Part shown: in pieces, positions 36,708 to 45,675 of the stretch | Layout: every line of letters begins with the position of its first letter | Numbering within the stretch: position 1 is the first letter of the stretch | Origin: Lachnospiraceae bacterium AB2028 | GTDB taxonomy: Bacteria; Bacillota; Clostridia; Lachnospirales; Lachnospiraceae | DNA: 64,000 bases | Assembly: GCA_000621425.1 (NCBI GenBank) | Contig: JHYJ01000008.1 | Coordinates: forward strand, 1 to 64,000 | Direction: 5' to 3' | Notes under the pieces: generated by a model | Seen by the model: the letters and a program-made list of their open reading frames with translations, nothing else | Told to the model about the DNA's origin: nothing | The model's database searches: none | Program-made: the position numbers and the translations under genes

Positions 36708-36751
36708 ATCTCTTTTGTATAAAAAACCTAATCTTAATGGCAGTAAAAAAA

Positions 36752-37348
36752 TTATTCAAGCGCCTCATTATAGATAGCCCTTGCTCCGCCCACATATTTA
36801 GGACGCCTTCTTGCTGCTATGACAACAGCCGAACCGATATTGCGCTTTGTTATCTTAAGGGGTACTACCACAGGTTTTATGTGCATGCCTACCATTACAC
36901 CACCGATGTCCATGCCAGCATCAGCTTTCTGCATAAGGCTTTCCACAACCACCGGTGACTTGCAGTTTTTATAAACGGTGGTACCGAAAGACCCGCCCGC
37001 CTTAGGCTGCGGCACAACATTTACTTCTTCTAAGCCTAACCTGTCTGCAGTTTCTTTTTCCATTACAATAGCACGGTTAAGATGTTCGCAGCACTGTGCG
37101 GCGATTACAACTCCGTACTTTTCAGCCACAGGCTTTATGCCTTTATATAAAGCACCTGCCACATCCATACTGGAATGCGTTCCTACACGCTCACCCACAA
37201 CTTCACTTGAAGAACATCCTATCACAACTACGCTGCCCGGCTTGATACCTGACATTTCACAGACCTGGTTCATTACCTCTGCCGCATCTTTTTCTATAGC
37301 AGCCAGATCAACATTCTCATCATTTTCGTATGTCATAGTTCCGCTCAT
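36752..37348 (-). CDS. YwlG/TIGR01440 family protein (DUF436)
   Basis: The ~198-residue protein matches the YwlG family: VVVIGCSSSEVVGERVGTHSS, AAQCCEHLNRA and GGVMVGMHIKPVVVPL are conserved. Its function is not known. The start is uncertain: TTG at 37354 overlaps the rho stop, and ATG at 37348 (M at position 3) is used here. Coupling to rho is likely. Gene order rho-ywlG-pgeF is uncommon to my knowledge. Confidence 0.82.
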   Translation of the reverse strand: MSGTMTYENDENVDLAAIEKDAAEVMNQVCEMSGIKPGSVVVIGCSSSEVVGERVGTHSSMDVAGALYKGIKPVAEKYGVVIAAQCCEHLNRAIVMEKETADRLGLEEVNVVPQPKAGGSFGTTVYKNCKSPVVVESLMQKADAGMDIGGVMVGMHIKPVVVPLKITKRNIGSAVVIAARRRPKYVGGARAIYNEALE

Positions 37349-37350
37349 TA

Positions 37351-38781
37351 TCAATAGAACCTCGTCTTCTGTATCTGTCCAACAAGCTCCCTGTTGCTGG
37401 TGCTCTTGGAGAACATATCAATTACCTTATCAACAATCTCATCCGGATGTGATCCGTTAACAGCACGCCTTACGGTAGTGATAGCTGTCAGTTCTTCCTC
37501 TGTAAGAAGCAGATCCTCACGCCTTGTGCTGGACTTAGGAATATCGATAGCAGGGAATATTCTTCTCTCAGAAAGCTTTCTGTTAAGAACTATTTCCATA
37601 TTACCGGTTCCCTTGAATTCCTCGTAAACAACATCATCCATCTTGCTGCCGGTCTCAACCAATGCAGTTGCAAGGATGGTAAGGCTTCCGCCTTCACGCA
37701 TGTTTCTTGCCGCACCGAAGAAACGCTTAGGCGGGTGAAGAGCCGCAGGATCAAGACCGCCTGATAATGTACGTCCGCTGGGCGGAACCACCTGGTTGTA
37801 TGCTCTCGTCAGCCTGGTGATGGAATCTAAAAGAATGACAACATCCTTCTTGTACTCTACAAGACGCCTTGCCCGCTCAATAACCATCTCGGCTACTCTC
37901 TTATGGTGTTCGGCAGTCTCGTCAAAAGTAGAATAGATAACCTCCACATCAGGTCCGCCTACGGTTTCCTTCATATCCGTAACTTCCTCGGGACGCTCAT
38001 CTATGAGCAGGATTATCATATGTATCTCAGGATTATTTATCTTTATGGATTTTGCCACATCCTTAAGGAGCGTGGTTTTACCGGCCTTAGGCTGGGATAC
38101 GATAAGACCTCTCTGTCCCTTACCTATGGGGCTGATCAGATCCATTATCCTCATGGAAACAGGTGCGCCGGGATACTCCAGTTTGATCTTCTCATTCGGG
38201 AATATAGGCGTCATGTTCTCGAAATTGTAACGGGCTGCCGTTGTATCAGGCATCAGGTCATTTACACGGCTGACATAGAGAAGCGCCTGGAATTTCTCAT
38301 TCTGAGTCTTAACCCTTGTATTACCGGATACGATATCACCGGTCTTAAGAGAGAAACGCCTGATCTGGCTGGGAGCCACATAGATATCAGCATCGCCCGG
38401 CAGATAATTGTCACTTCTGATAAATCCGAAACCGTCCGGCATTACTTCCAGGATACCGCGAACCATTACGCCGCTATCGAGTTCCTTAAGAGCCTCTTCT
38501 GAAAGTTCTTCCTTTTCGTTTACCTGACGGGGAATAGGCTTAGCATCAGGCTTTCCGCCTTCATTTTTTGCCTTAGGTGAAGCATCCTGCTTAGTGCTTT
38601 CAGCTCTTGCAGCCTTTGCTTCCTCTGCTTTTTCCCTCTCATCCTCACGATCCTTTATGAGCATAGCTTCCACAAGATCAGCTTTCTTCATGGACGCAGC
38701 CCCCTTGATCTTCCGGTTCTTTGCCATTTCGCGAAGATCAGTCAATCCGATGGACTCGTATCTTTCTCTCATATTTACCAT
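37351..38781 (-). CDS. rho: Transcription termination factor Rho
   Basis: Rho is a hexameric RNA-dependent ATPase that ends transcription. The 476-residue protein has an N-terminal Rho-N domain (1-45), a charged, Lys/Glu/Ala-rich linker (45-100), the CSD-like RNA-binding domain (about 103-175, [10 protein letters not shown]) and the RecA-type ATPase with [10 protein letters not shown] near 232 and [11 protein letters not shown] near 320. GGAGGTAAAAC precedes the ATG. The disordered insert is longer than in E. coli Rho but is common in clostridia. Confidence 0.96.
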   Translation of the reverse strand: MVNMRERYESIGLTDLREMAKNRKIKGAASMKKADLVEAMLIKDREDEREKAEEAKAARAESTKQDASPKAKNEGGKPDAKPIPRQVNEKEELSEEALKELDSGVMVRGILEVMPDGFGFIRSDNYLPGDADIYVAPSQIRRFSLKTGDIVSGNTRVKTQNEKFQALLYVSRVNDLMPDTTAARYNFENMTPIFPNEKIKLEYPGAPVSMRIMDLISPIGKGQRGLIVSQPKAGKTTLLKDVAKSIKINNPEIHMIILLIDERPEEVTDMKETVGGPDVEVIYSTFDETAEHHKRVAEMVIERARRLVEYKKDVVILLDSITRLTRAYNQVVPPSGRTLSGGLDPAALHPPKRFFGAARNMREGGSLTILATALVETGSKMDDVVYEEFKGTGNMEIVLNRKLSERRIFPAIDIPKSSTRREDLLLTEEELTAITTVRRAVNGSHPDEIVDKVIDMFSKSTSNRELVGQIQKTRFY

Positions 38782-39063
38782 GTTTTACCTCCGACATGAT
38801 ATTTTCTTCCCGCATCCTCCACTGTCACTATAACAGCGTCATCCGCAATTGCATGTTTATAAAACTTGTCTATTTCTTATGTAATCAAAAAGTAATCAAA
38901 ATGTATGCAAAAGTATTCTTTGGAAAAAAAATGATATGCTTTTGAAACACCACAAATGTTTTTACAAACTACTCGTTCTTAATTCAAGATGAATGATAAC
39001 ATTTTTTTTTAGATCATGCAAGAGAAAGGGGAATATCCACCTATGGCGTACATCTGCCGCTTA
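38782..39063. promoter_or_regulatory. Divergent promoter region between rho and rnpB
   Basis: This gap holds no gene. On the minus strand TGTTATAGT (around 38826-38834) could be an extended -10 for rho, 45-55 bp before its ATG. GTAATCAAAA occurs twice, at 38881-38890 and 38892-38901, about one helical turn apart; a regulator site is possible. Nothing else is seen. Confidence 0.4.
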
Positions 39064-39072
39064 TGTTATAAT
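39064..39072 (+). promoter_or_regulatory. Extended -10 promoter of rnpB
   Basis: TGTTATAAT is a consensus extended -10 located 9 bp before the first P1 base of RNase P RNA, as expected for a start near 39080. No clear -35 element is seen 17 bp upstream. Confidence 0.7.
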
Positions 39073-39080
39073 CCTAAATC

Positions 39081-39432
39081 GAGCGGAGCAGATGATCGCA
39101 TGCGAAAGCATGAGGAAAGTCCGGGCTTCACAGGGCAGGATGCCGGATAACGTCCGGCGGAGGCGACTCCCGGGAAAGTGCAACAGAAAACAAACAGCCG
39201 GATAGCGCAAGCTTTCCGGTAAAGGTGAAAAGGCAGTGTAAGAGACTACCGGTCGTGTGGTAACACAGGACGCATTGTAAACCCCATCCGAAGCAAGACC
39301 AAACAGGGGACCATGGGTTGGCCCGATCCGTCTCCAGGTAGGTCGCTTGAGCTGTATGGCAACATGCAGTCGAGATAGATGATCATCCCGGCACTTATGT
39401 GCTATGACAGAACCCGGCTTACAGCTCCACTC
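39081..39432 (+). ncRNA. rnpB: RNase P RNA (class A)
   Basis: Ribozyme that matures tRNA 5' ends. P1 is formed by GAGCGGAGC (39081-39089) and GCTCCACTC (39424-39432). The conserved core is visible: GAGGAAAGTCCGGGCTTCAC in the first third, AACAGAAA in the middle, GGTAAAGGTGAAAAGG, the CATTGTAAACCCCATCC block, and the final AGATAGATGATCATCCC and ACAGAACCCGGCTTACAG. At 352 nt it is of normal class A size. A U-rich run follows directly. Confidence 0.96.
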
Positions 39433-39442
39433 TTTTTTTATT
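39433..39442 (+). terminator. T-rich end of rnpB
   Basis: A run of seven T residues starts directly after the P1 strand, so P1 itself may act as the terminator stem. Confidence 0.55.
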
Positions 39443-39513
39443 TCCGTTTTCTGCTTTATAAATCCTGACTTCAATTTATTATTCAGCAAACAGCATAAAA
39501 TCTTTCTTTTGGC

Positions 39514-40056
39514 TTATCCACTATAATCTACATTCGTTAAGTAATACCAATTTTTATAGAACATATTTCCTGACTTATCGCTATAGTTCTCGTCTATATA
39601 GATTAAGAGAAGGTACACCGCATCCTTTTCTTCCGCACTTTTTCCTTTTATCTTTTTTGTTCTTACCGGAATAATCATCTTCATATTTCCCTGCGAATCA
39701 TAATAAACAAAAACACTGTAGAAACATCCCCTATCTGAGTCCTTCTCATATTTTTCCTTTAACGATGCTAACCCTGAACTCAAAAGTTTATCATCACATT
39801 CGACAGTAACCGTTTCCCCACTATCATACTGTTTCAGCATAGCATTACCATCTGCATCGTATCTTATGTAATTAAGAGATGGTTCATATAATTCCGAAAA
39901 AAACTTTTCTATGTTGTTAAATGTTTCTTCATTATCAAAAAAACAACTTTTAATATATCTCTTGTCTTCAGTCAGATCCAACAAAACATACATACCTATC
40001 AATACAAGAACTAAAAATATAGCACTTCCGACAACAATAAATCTGTAATTCTTCAT
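39514..40056 (-). CDS. Hypothetical membrane-anchored extracellular protein
   Basis: The 180-residue protein has one N-terminal membrane anchor (about 5-27) and a ~150-residue extracellular domain with Asp/Tyr/Lys-rich stretches and two cysteines. I do not recognise the family. GGAG lies 11 bases before the ATG. It is the second gene after the GH25 lysozyme gene on the minus strand, so both may act at the cell wall. It overlaps nothing. Confidence 0.6.
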   Translation of the reverse strand: MKNYRFIVVGSAIFLVLVLIGMYVLLDLTEDKRYIKSCFFDNEETFNNIEKFFSELYEPSLNYIRYDADGNAMLKQYDSGETVTVECDDKLLSSGLASLKEKYEKDSDRGCFYSVFVYYDSQGNMKMIIPVRTKKIKGKSAEEKDAVYLLLIYIDENYSDKSGNMFYKNWYYLTNVDYSG

Positions 40057-40140
40057 TTATACCGTACTCCGATAAATTATTTATAGTCTGTAAATAAAAG
40101 GACGATTCTCCTGTCTTAGTAAAATAAGAAATTCTTTATA

Positions 40141-40854
40141 TCATTCAATAAGCAATCCCATATCTGATATCTCCCCCCGCATGACATTGCCGTCAGTAAA
40201 TTTCTCCTGCCCCTGCATACCATCTAATCGCAGCCGGTCACTATACTGCCAGACAGTCCAATCCTGTGACGGCGGAAGATATACATTCCTTATCCAGAGC
40301 GGATAATCCTCATATCCACCCTTCAGGTATTTATTATAAAAAGACTGAGTGGAATAGATCATAGGCTTCCTGCCATAATACTCTTCTAAATACTCAAGCA
40401 TATCGGTTAATTCTTTATTTACAGCCTCTTTGTCAGGATTCCTCTGACTGCCATAAAACTCAACATCTACAACAGGTATCAGCTTTCCCTTAAGATCACC
40501 TACGGTTTCAACGTAGTTCTCAGCCTGTGATATTCCGGGGCTTTCAAAACTGAAAAAATGATAAAAGCCTATATACATTCCTGTTTCTTCTGCTTTATTT
40601 CTATTCGTCTCATAATAATCATCTACATATGAACTTCCCTCAGTAGCCTTTATGTATGCAAAATCAATTCCCTGCTTTTCAATACTTGCCCAGTCAATAT
40701 CCCCCTGATAATGCGAAACATCTATTCCATGATGCTCATACCCCTGTGCGATCATCTTGTTGGACAGCTGGAAATAAAACAAGATAGCACTAATGCAAAA
40801 CAACAAAAGCACTGATAAAGCTATAACTACAGCTATCTTCTTTTTACCGCTCAT
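40141..40854 (-). CDS. Membrane-anchored GH25 lysozyme
   Basis: GH25 muramidases cleave peptidoglycan between MurNAc and GlcNAc. The 237-residue protein has one anchor segment (about 7-28) and a GH25 barrel: GIDVSHYQGDIDW (43-55) with a conserved aspartate, ATEGSSYVDDYY (70-81), and the catalytic DxE pair D130 and E132 in VVDVEFYG. AGGGTGATGAG precedes the ATG. The domain is complete but has no extra wall-binding repeats, so it acts near the membrane. It may serve in wall turnover. Confidence 0.93.
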   Translation of the reverse strand: MSGKKKIAVVIALSVLLLFCISAILFYFQLSNKMIAQGYEHHGIDVSHYQGDIDWASIEKQGIDFAYIKATEGSSYVDDYYETNRNKAEETGMYIGFYHFFSFESPGISQAENYVETVGDLKGKLIPVVDVEFYGSQRNPDKEAVNKELTDMLEYLEEYYGRKPMIYSTQSFYNKYLKGGYEDYPLWIRNVYLPPSQDWTVWQYSDRLRLDGMQGQEKFTDGNVMRGEISDMGLLIE

Positions 40855-40888
40855 CTCATCACCCTGAAAAACATTTTTTCTATTTGCT

Positions 40889-40898
40889 ATTATAACAC
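40889..40898 (-). promoter_or_regulatory. Extended -10 promoter of the lysozyme gene
   Basis: TGTTATAAT on the minus strand lies 35 bp upstream of the lysozyme ATG. No clear -35 is visible. Confidence 0.5.
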
Positions 40899-41017
40899 TT
40901 AAAAAACACCTAAATTATTCCCGATAAAAACAGACATTTTTCCGTACAAAAAAGACAATATCCTTAAGTCGGTATCTGAGCCACATCCAACTTTCAGATG
41001 GCTAATCCTGCATAAAT

Positions 41018-41027
41018 ATGCTATAAT
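41018..41027 (+). promoter_or_regulatory. Extended -10 promoter of rarA
   Basis: ATGCTATAAT on the plus strand lies 91 bp upstream of the rarA start. The 263-bp gap between the lysozyme gene and rarA otherwise has no gene. Confidence 0.5.
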
Positions 41028-41117
41028 TTAGCAACAAATGAGGCAGACAAATGCATACGATTACGATGCATCAGAAAATTATCACAGTAACAAAACCGTG
41101 AAATAAAAAATCGAGAT

Positions 41118-42491
41118 ATGTCTAAGAGTTCCAACGAAACCATTGATCTTTTTTCATATATGAGTTCCATTTCAGATGAGAATGAATCGCCCTTAGCTGC
41201 AAGGATGCGTCCCGAAACGCTGGACGAAGTTGTCGGGCAGTCACACATCATCGGTCCGGACAAACTGCTTTACCGCGCCATAAAAGCCGATAAGTTAAGT
41301 TCCATTATCTTTTACGGACCACCCGGAACCGGAAAGACAACTCTTGCAAAAGTAATCGCAGCTACAACATCAGCTGACTTCAGGCAGATCAATGCGACTT
41401 CTGCCGGAAAAAAAGATATGGAAGAAGTGGTGGACATTGCCAAGAACAACAAGGTAATGAATGACACCAGGACCATACTCTTTATCGATGAGATACACCG
41501 TTTCAATAAGGCACAGCAGGATTACCTCCTGCCCTATGTGGAGGACGGTACCATCATCCTTATCGGTGCAACCACGGAGAATCCTTACTTTGAAGTAAAC
41601 GGAGCTCTTATCTCCAGGTCAATGATATTTGAGCTCTATCCACTGACGGATGATGAAATAAAGACTCTCTTAAAGCGGGCTCTGACGGATGATAAAAAAG
41701 GACTTGGGTCCTACAAGGCTGATATAACTGATGAAGCCCTTGATTTCCTTGCAGACCAGGCCGGCGGTGATGCAAGACATGCGATAAATGCATTGGAGCT
41801 CGGTGTGCTTACCACCACACGTTCAGAAGACGGAATGATCCATCTTACAGCAGATGTTGTAAGTGAATGCATACAGAAACGCCGCCTACGGTTTGACAAG
41901 GATGGAGATAATCACTACGATACTATTTCAGCATTCATAAAAAGCATGCGTGGTTCCGATCCCGATGCCGCAGTCTATTATCTTGCCAAAATGCTCTACT
42001 CCGGAGAAGATATTAAATTTATTGCACGCAGAATCATGATATGTGCCGCAGAAGATGTGGGACTTGCTGATCCTAATGCGCTCAATGTTGCCACCTCTGC
42101 CGCCCTTGCGGTTGAGCGTATAGGCATGCCTGAAAGCCAGATAATACTCGCGGAAGCAGTAAACTATGTTGCTTCCGCTCCCAAGAGCAACAGCTCAAAT
42201 AATTCAATCGAAAAAGCTATGGCTACAGTACAGGAAACAGGCAACCTTCCTGTTCCCGATCATTTACGGGATGCACATTATAAAGGTGCCGCAAAGCTGG
42301 GGCGTGGAAAAGGATATCTCTATGCACACGATTTTCCCAACCATTATGTGGATCAGCAGTATCTTCCGTATGAGCTTTCAGGCACAGTATTTTATGAACC
42401 CTCCGAGCAAGGTTATGAGAATAAGATCCGTGAACACCTTGCACGGATAAAGAAAGAAGCTTCGACCCCAAAAGGAGGTGAAAAGAAATAA
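41118..42491 (+). CDS. rarA: Replication-associated recombination protein RarA (MgsA)
   Basis: RarA is an AAA+ ATPase related to clamp loaders that acts at stalled replication forks. The 457-residue protein has ARMRPETLDEVVGQ (28-41), Walker A GPPGTGKTT (67-75) and Walker B LFIDEIHRF (near 116), followed by the RarA-type C-terminal tetramerisation region with KSNSSNNSIEKA and LPVPDHLRDAHYKGA. Only a weak ribosome binding site lies before the ATG. It is the first gene of the plus-strand island. Confidence 0.95.
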   Translation: MSKSSNETIDLFSYMSSISDENESPLAARMRPETLDEVVGQSHIIGPDKLLYRAIKADKLSSIIFYGPPGTGKTTLAKVIAATTSADFRQINATSAGKKDMEEVVDIAKNNKVMNDTRTILFIDEIHRFNKAQQDYLLPYVEDGTIILIGATTENPYFEVNGALISRSMIFELYPLTDDEIKTLLKRALTDDKKGLGSYKADITDEALDFLADQAGGDARHAINALELGVLTTTRSEDGMIHLTADVVSECIQKRRLRFDKDGDNHYDTISAFIKSMRGSDPDAAVYYLAKMLYSGEDIKFIARRIMICAAEDVGLADPNALNVATSAALAVERIGMPESQIILAEAVNYVASAPKSNSSNNSIEKAMATVQETGNLPVPDHLRDAHYKGAAKLGRGKGYLYAHDFPNHYVDQQYLPYELSGTVFYEPSEQGYENKIREHLARIKKEASTPKGGEKK

Positions 42492-42493
42492 AC

Positions 42494-42562
42494 CTGTACA
42501 CTATCAGGCACGCCCGGAGGGGGACGGCCAAGGTGAAGGGGCGCAGGAACAGCTATTCCTGC
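42494..42562 (+). other. Structured leader between rarA and the LytTR gene
   Basis: Three small hairpins follow each other: CCTG/CAGG (from 42494), CGCCC/GGGCG (42511-42515 with 42539-42543) and GCAGGAA/TTCCTGC (42543-42549 with 42556-42562). There is no U-run. They may be a leader element or an attenuator, or simply a stable joint between two genes. Confidence 0.35.
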
Positions 42563-42590
42563 ATTAAAATAATCTAATATGGGGGTACAA

Positions 42591-43118
42591 ATGAATATCG
42601 AATTTTATGACGATGAGTTCAATGATAGCAAACTTGTCAAAGCACAGATCATACTCTACCTAACCAAACTTTCAGCAAAAGAAAGAGACGACCTGCTTAA
42701 TACAATCATCTCTTCAAAGACAAAGGCCGGTTCATATCCCACTGTTAAGGAAATCATTTTTGAGAATCACCCGGAAAAAGCCGGCAATCTAAAATGCATA
42801 CACTTCAAGAGCAGGCTGTACATAGTAGAAATTGAGCAGATAACACGAATTCAGCATCTGGGCAGAAATGCCTTTTTTTATTTCAGAAATTCCGATGAAT
42901 TCAAATTCAGATGCCGGCTGACAGAACTTGAAAATGCCCTTGAAGCATATTCGGATATGTTTATACGCATAAGCAATACTGAGTATGTAAGCATTTCCCA
43001 GATCCGGGAGATCCATGATAATATTATACTTCTTGATACCAGGGAAGAATGCCCCATCTCCCGTTCATATGTTATATATGTGCGTAACCGGCTGAAGGAG
43101 TATGACTTTCTTCCATAA
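42591..43118 (+). CDS. LytTR-domain DNA-binding regulator
   Basis: The 175-residue protein has a short N-terminal region (1-65, LVKAQIILYLTKLSAKERDD) and a C-terminal LytTR domain (about 68-172: IEQITRIQHLGRNAFFYFR, MFIRISNTEYVSISQIREI, SYVIYVRNRLKEY). LytTR factors bind direct repeats and often control surface or competence genes. It lacks a receiver domain, so it may be a membrane-free or ligand-responsive regulator. The start at 42591 has GGGGG 5 bases upstream; an ATG at 42579 is less well placed. It lies 100 bp downstream of rarA. Confidence 0.87.
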   Translation: MNIEFYDDEFNDSKLVKAQIILYLTKLSAKERDDLLNTIISSKTKAGSYPTVKEIIFENHPEKAGNLKCIHFKSRLYIVEIEQITRIQHLGRNAFFYFRNSDEFKFRCRLTELENALEAYSDMFIRISNTEYVSISQIREIHDNIILLDTREECPISRSYVIYVRNRLKEYDFLP

Positions 43119-43274
43119 ACAAACACCATTCCGCGTTTAACTCCAAGCAATCCAGTGACCCACTATATCATTGTGCAGCATTTTTATTCCACACCGCTTT
43201 ATAACATAATCTTCGCTGCATCCTCTGCACAATTTCAGACAACAAACGCAAAACTTGAACGATAATACGCAATA

Positions 43275-43301
43275 GTTTACATAATAAATAATTATGTAAA
43301 C
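43275..43301. promoter_or_regulatory. Perfect 11-bp inverted repeat, probable operator
   Basis: GTTTACATAAT and ATTATGTAAAC flank a 5-nt centre. The palindrome sits 8 bp before the TATAAT at 43310, overlapping where a -35 would be. The size fits a dimeric repressor or activator site. Which protein binds is unknown. Confidence 0.6.
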
Positions 43302-43309
43302 CGTTCCAT

Positions 43310-43315
43310 TATAAT
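43310..43315 (+). promoter_or_regulatory. TATAAT -10 box of the putative small RNA
   Basis: A consensus TATAAT follows the palindrome. A start near 43322 would be expected. No recognisable -35 at 17 bp suggests activator dependence. Confidence 0.6.
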
Positions 43316-43321
43316 ACACAC

Positions 43322-43470
43322 ATGGCGTGTTATTCGGATCTCCCCAGACACATCTTGATCCGGGGCACACATCTTTCGCGGGGGCGAAGGCCATAGCTGA
43401 CGATATGGGGGAAGGGCGGCGGCATGCTAATGATAAACAGCCGGTGCATATGCACCGGCTGTTTTCTTTT
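43322..43470 (+). ncRNA. Putative small RNA gene of unknown family
   Basis: Between a TATAAT box and a strong terminator lies a ~150-nt segment, richer in GC than its flanks. It shows local pairing: TTCGC/GCGAA around a GGGG loop, CCCC/GGGG and GGATC/GATCC in the first half, and ATGGC/GCCAT enclosing these. There is no ribosome binding site or convincing ORF on either strand. I do not recognise the class: it does not look like 6S, SRP RNA, tmRNA or a known riboswitch. Its 361-bp gap is otherwise empty; 43119-43270 holds AT-rich sequence with no visible signal. Confidence 0.45.
43435..43470. terminator. Strong bidirectional intrinsic terminator
   Basis: AAACAGCCGGTGCAT is followed directly by its exact complement, then TTTTCTTTT on the plus strand. 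On the minus strand the stem is followed by TTTATCAT. It ends the putative small RNA and lies 10 bp past the radical SAM gene stop. Confidence 0.9.
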
Positions 43471-43479
43471 ACTTCTCTA

Positions 43480-44445
43480 TCAATCCTTTTTATACAGTCG
43501 CCCCTGATAGCTGTTTCTTTTCTTCATTTCCGAATGGATACCGTTCATCACAGTTTTCTTATCACCGCTCCATCCCGGTGCTATCAGTATGCTTTTGGGT
43601 CCGTCCCCTGTCAGCCTGTGTATTACGATCTCCGGCGACAGCAGTTCCATACAGGATATCACTATATCCGTATACTCTGATCTGGTAAGCACATCAAACT
43701 TTCTTGCCTCGAAATCATCAGCCATATCGGTTCCGCTCAGTACATGAAGGAGCTGCAGCTTTATTCCAAATATAGGAAAGGTATTCAGATATTCTATAGT
43801 GGAATGCATCATCTCCACCGATTCCCCCGGCAGCCCCAGTATCACATGCACAACCACTGGTATCCCCATATCATTAAGCCTGTGCACTGCCAGTTCAAAA
43901 ACTGATGTTTCATATCCCCTTCTGATATATTTCACCGTTTCCCTATGGATAGTCTGAAGTCCAAGTTCGATCCAGATAACTTTTTTAGGATATTCCCGCT
44001 TAAGCTCATCCAGAAGTTTTAAGACTTCATCCGGCAGACAGTCCGGTCTCGTAGCTATCGAAATCCCGATCAAATCCCTGTCATCAAGGGCAGCCTTATA
44101 CAATGACCGCAGTTCATCTGCCGGAGCATAGGTATTTGTATAAGCCTGGAAATATGCCAGGTACTTTACCGGGTTCTTTGAGCTGACCAGTTTCTTGCCT
44201 TCTTCTAACTGTGCCTTTATGTCCGGCTTTCCGTTTATAGCTGCAGCGGATGCAAAATCTCCCGAGCCGCCTTTTGAACAAAAAATACAGCCTCTGCTGC
44301 CGAGAGTCCCGTCCCTTACAGGACAAGTCATCCCGGCATTGAGGGCTATCTTATATACCTTCGTTCCAAAAGTTTTCTTGAAATAATGGTCCAGGGAATA
44401 ATAGGGTTTATCCCCCCACAATTTAACTTGTTCTTCCTGCATCAT
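43480..44445 (-). CDS. Radical SAM protein, YhcC/TIGR01212 family
   Basis: The 321-residue enzyme binds a [4Fe-4S] cluster and SAM. The cluster cysteines are C41, C53 and C56 in CPVRDGTLGSRG-CIFC, a longer first spacing than the canonical CxxxCxxC, as is usual for this Elp3-like group. VVVHVILGLPGES near 205 and the conserved start KLWGDKPYYSLDHYFKKTFG support the family. The reaction is not established; tRNA modification is suspected for relatives. It begins 8 bp after the malic enzyme stop with no clear ribosome binding site. Confidence 0.9.
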   Translation of the reverse strand: MMQEEQVKLWGDKPYYSLDHYFKKTFGTKVYKIALNAGMTCPVRDGTLGSRGCIFCSKGGSGDFASAAAINGKPDIKAQLEEGKKLVSSKNPVKYLAYFQAYTNTYAPADELRSLYKAALDDRDLIGISIATRPDCLPDEVLKLLDELKREYPKKVIWIELGLQTIHRETVKYIRRGYETSVFELAVHRLNDMGIPVVVHVILGLPGESVEMMHSTIEYLNTFPIFGIKLQLLHVLSGTDMADDFEARKFDVLTRSEYTDIVISCMELLSPEIVIHRLTGDGPKSILIAPGWSGDKKTVMNGIHSEMKKRNSYQGRLYKKD

Positions 44446-44453
44446 TAAGATAT

Positions 44454-45620
44454 TTATTTACGATTTGTCTCTGTTATATGGCTCTTTACCGCTTCCGCAA
44501 CCACATCCGCTACAGAAGGATGGAAAGCTTCGGGAATGATATTTGTTTCGGAAAGCTCAGCCTCAGGTATGAGTGATGCAATTGCCTTTGCAGCCGCCAT
44601 CTTCATGTCTTCAGTGATCTGCTTTGCCCTTCCTTCCAGAGCGCCCCTGAATATCCCGGGGAAAGCTATTACATTATTCACCTGGTTAGGGAAATCAGAC
44701 CTTCCGGTTCCCACGATACGTGCACCGGCTTCTTTTGCAAGGTCAGGCATTATCTCAGGAACAGGATTAGCCATTGCAAGGATTATAGCATCCTTGTTCA
44801 TGCTCCTTACCATATCCTGAGTCACAACACCGGGTGCGGAAACACCGATAAAGATATCTGCACCCTTCATTGCATCAGCCGTAGTACCGCTGATATTTTC
44901 AGGATTGGTTATATCTACCATCTTCTTCTGCATCCAGTTAAGCTTCGGCGCATCCTTTGAGATTACTCCCTTGCTGTTGCAGAGAATGATATTTTTGAAA
45001 CCATAATTCATAAGAAGCTTGCAGATAGCAATGCCGGCTGAACCTGCGCCGCTGATTACAACCTTGCATGCAGCAGGCTCCTTGCCTACTATCTTTATTG
45101 CATTAATAAGAGCAGCAAGTACTACTATTGCCGTCCCGTGCTGGTCATCATGGAATACAGGAATATCAAGTGTCTCTTTAAGCTTCTCCTCAATCTCAAA
45201 ACACCTGGGAGCGCTTATATCCTCAAGGTTTATTCCACCATAACCGGGAGCAAGCCAGGTCACTGCCTTTACGATTTCCTCCGTATCCTGGGTGTCAAGG
45301 CAGATAGGCACTGCATTTACTCCGCCGAACTCTTTGAAAAGAATTGCCTTTCCTTCCATAACAGGCATAGCGGCCTTAGGGCCGATATTTCCCAGGCCCA
45401 GCACTGCACTTCCGTCAGATACCACCAGAATGGTGTTACCCTTTATTGTATATTTATATGCCGCATCCGGATCCTCTGCGATCACCTTGCAGGGCTCAGC
45501 TACACCCGGTGTATAAGCAAGCGCAAGCGCCTCCCTTGAATCCACCGGTGTCTTCGATACGGTCTCTACCTTTCCTTTCCACTCCTCATGGAGCTTTAAG
45601 GCTTTTTCAGCATTACTCAT
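44454..45620 (-). CDS. Malic enzyme, NAD(P)-dependent
   Basis: Malic enzyme decarboxylates malate to pyruvate. The 388-residue protein is of the short bacterial form with [10 protein letters not shown] near 30, the malate-binding FHDDQHGTA near 160, and a Rossmann loop [11 protein letters not shown] near 190. The cofactor cannot be told by sight, though the following acidic or neutral residue at the loop end would decide between NAD and NADP. ACTAAGGAGGAAC precedes the ATG. It lies 55 bp after the nucleoside kinase, whose gap carries only a short TCCCG/CGGGA stem. Confidence 0.94.
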   Translation of the reverse strand: MSNAEKALKLHEEWKGKVETVSKTPVDSREALALAYTPGVAEPCKVIAEDPDAAYKYTIKGNTILVVSDGSAVLGLGNIGPKAAMPVMEGKAILFKEFGGVNAVPICLDTQDTEEIVKAVTWLAPGYGGINLEDISAPRCFEIEEKLKETLDIPVFHDDQHGTAIVVLAALINAIKIVGKEPAACKVVISGAGSAGIAICKLLMNYGFKNIILCNSKGVISKDAPKLNWMQKKMVDITNPENISGTTADAMKGADIFIGVSAPGVVTQDMVRSMNKDAIILAMANPVPEIMPDLAKEAGARIVGTGRSDFPNQVNNVIAFPGIFRGALEGRAKQITEDMKMAAAKAIASLIPEAELSETNIIPEAFHPSVADVVAEAVKSHITETNRK

Positions 45621-45675
45621 GATGTTCCTCCTTAGTTAGTTAAGTAATATATTGTCCCGAAACCGGGATAAATAA

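Noticed and set aside
39061-39489. 142-codon open frame on the minus strand over rnpB
   Set aside because: It overlaps the RNase P RNA gene, whose core sequence is unmistakable.
43137-43394. 85-codon open frame on the minus strand in the 43.1-43.5 kb gap
   Set aside because: It has no ribosome binding site, is rich in cysteine and tyrosine from AT-rich DNA, and runs against the promoter-like signals.
43327-43680. GTG-started open frame on the plus strand through the terminator at 43435
   Set aside because: It would be translated through a strong terminator and overlaps the radical SAM gene antisense.
45621-45675. TCCCG/CGGGA stem before the malic enzyme gene as a terminator
   Set aside because: The stem is only 5 bp and lacks a T-run, so no terminator is called.
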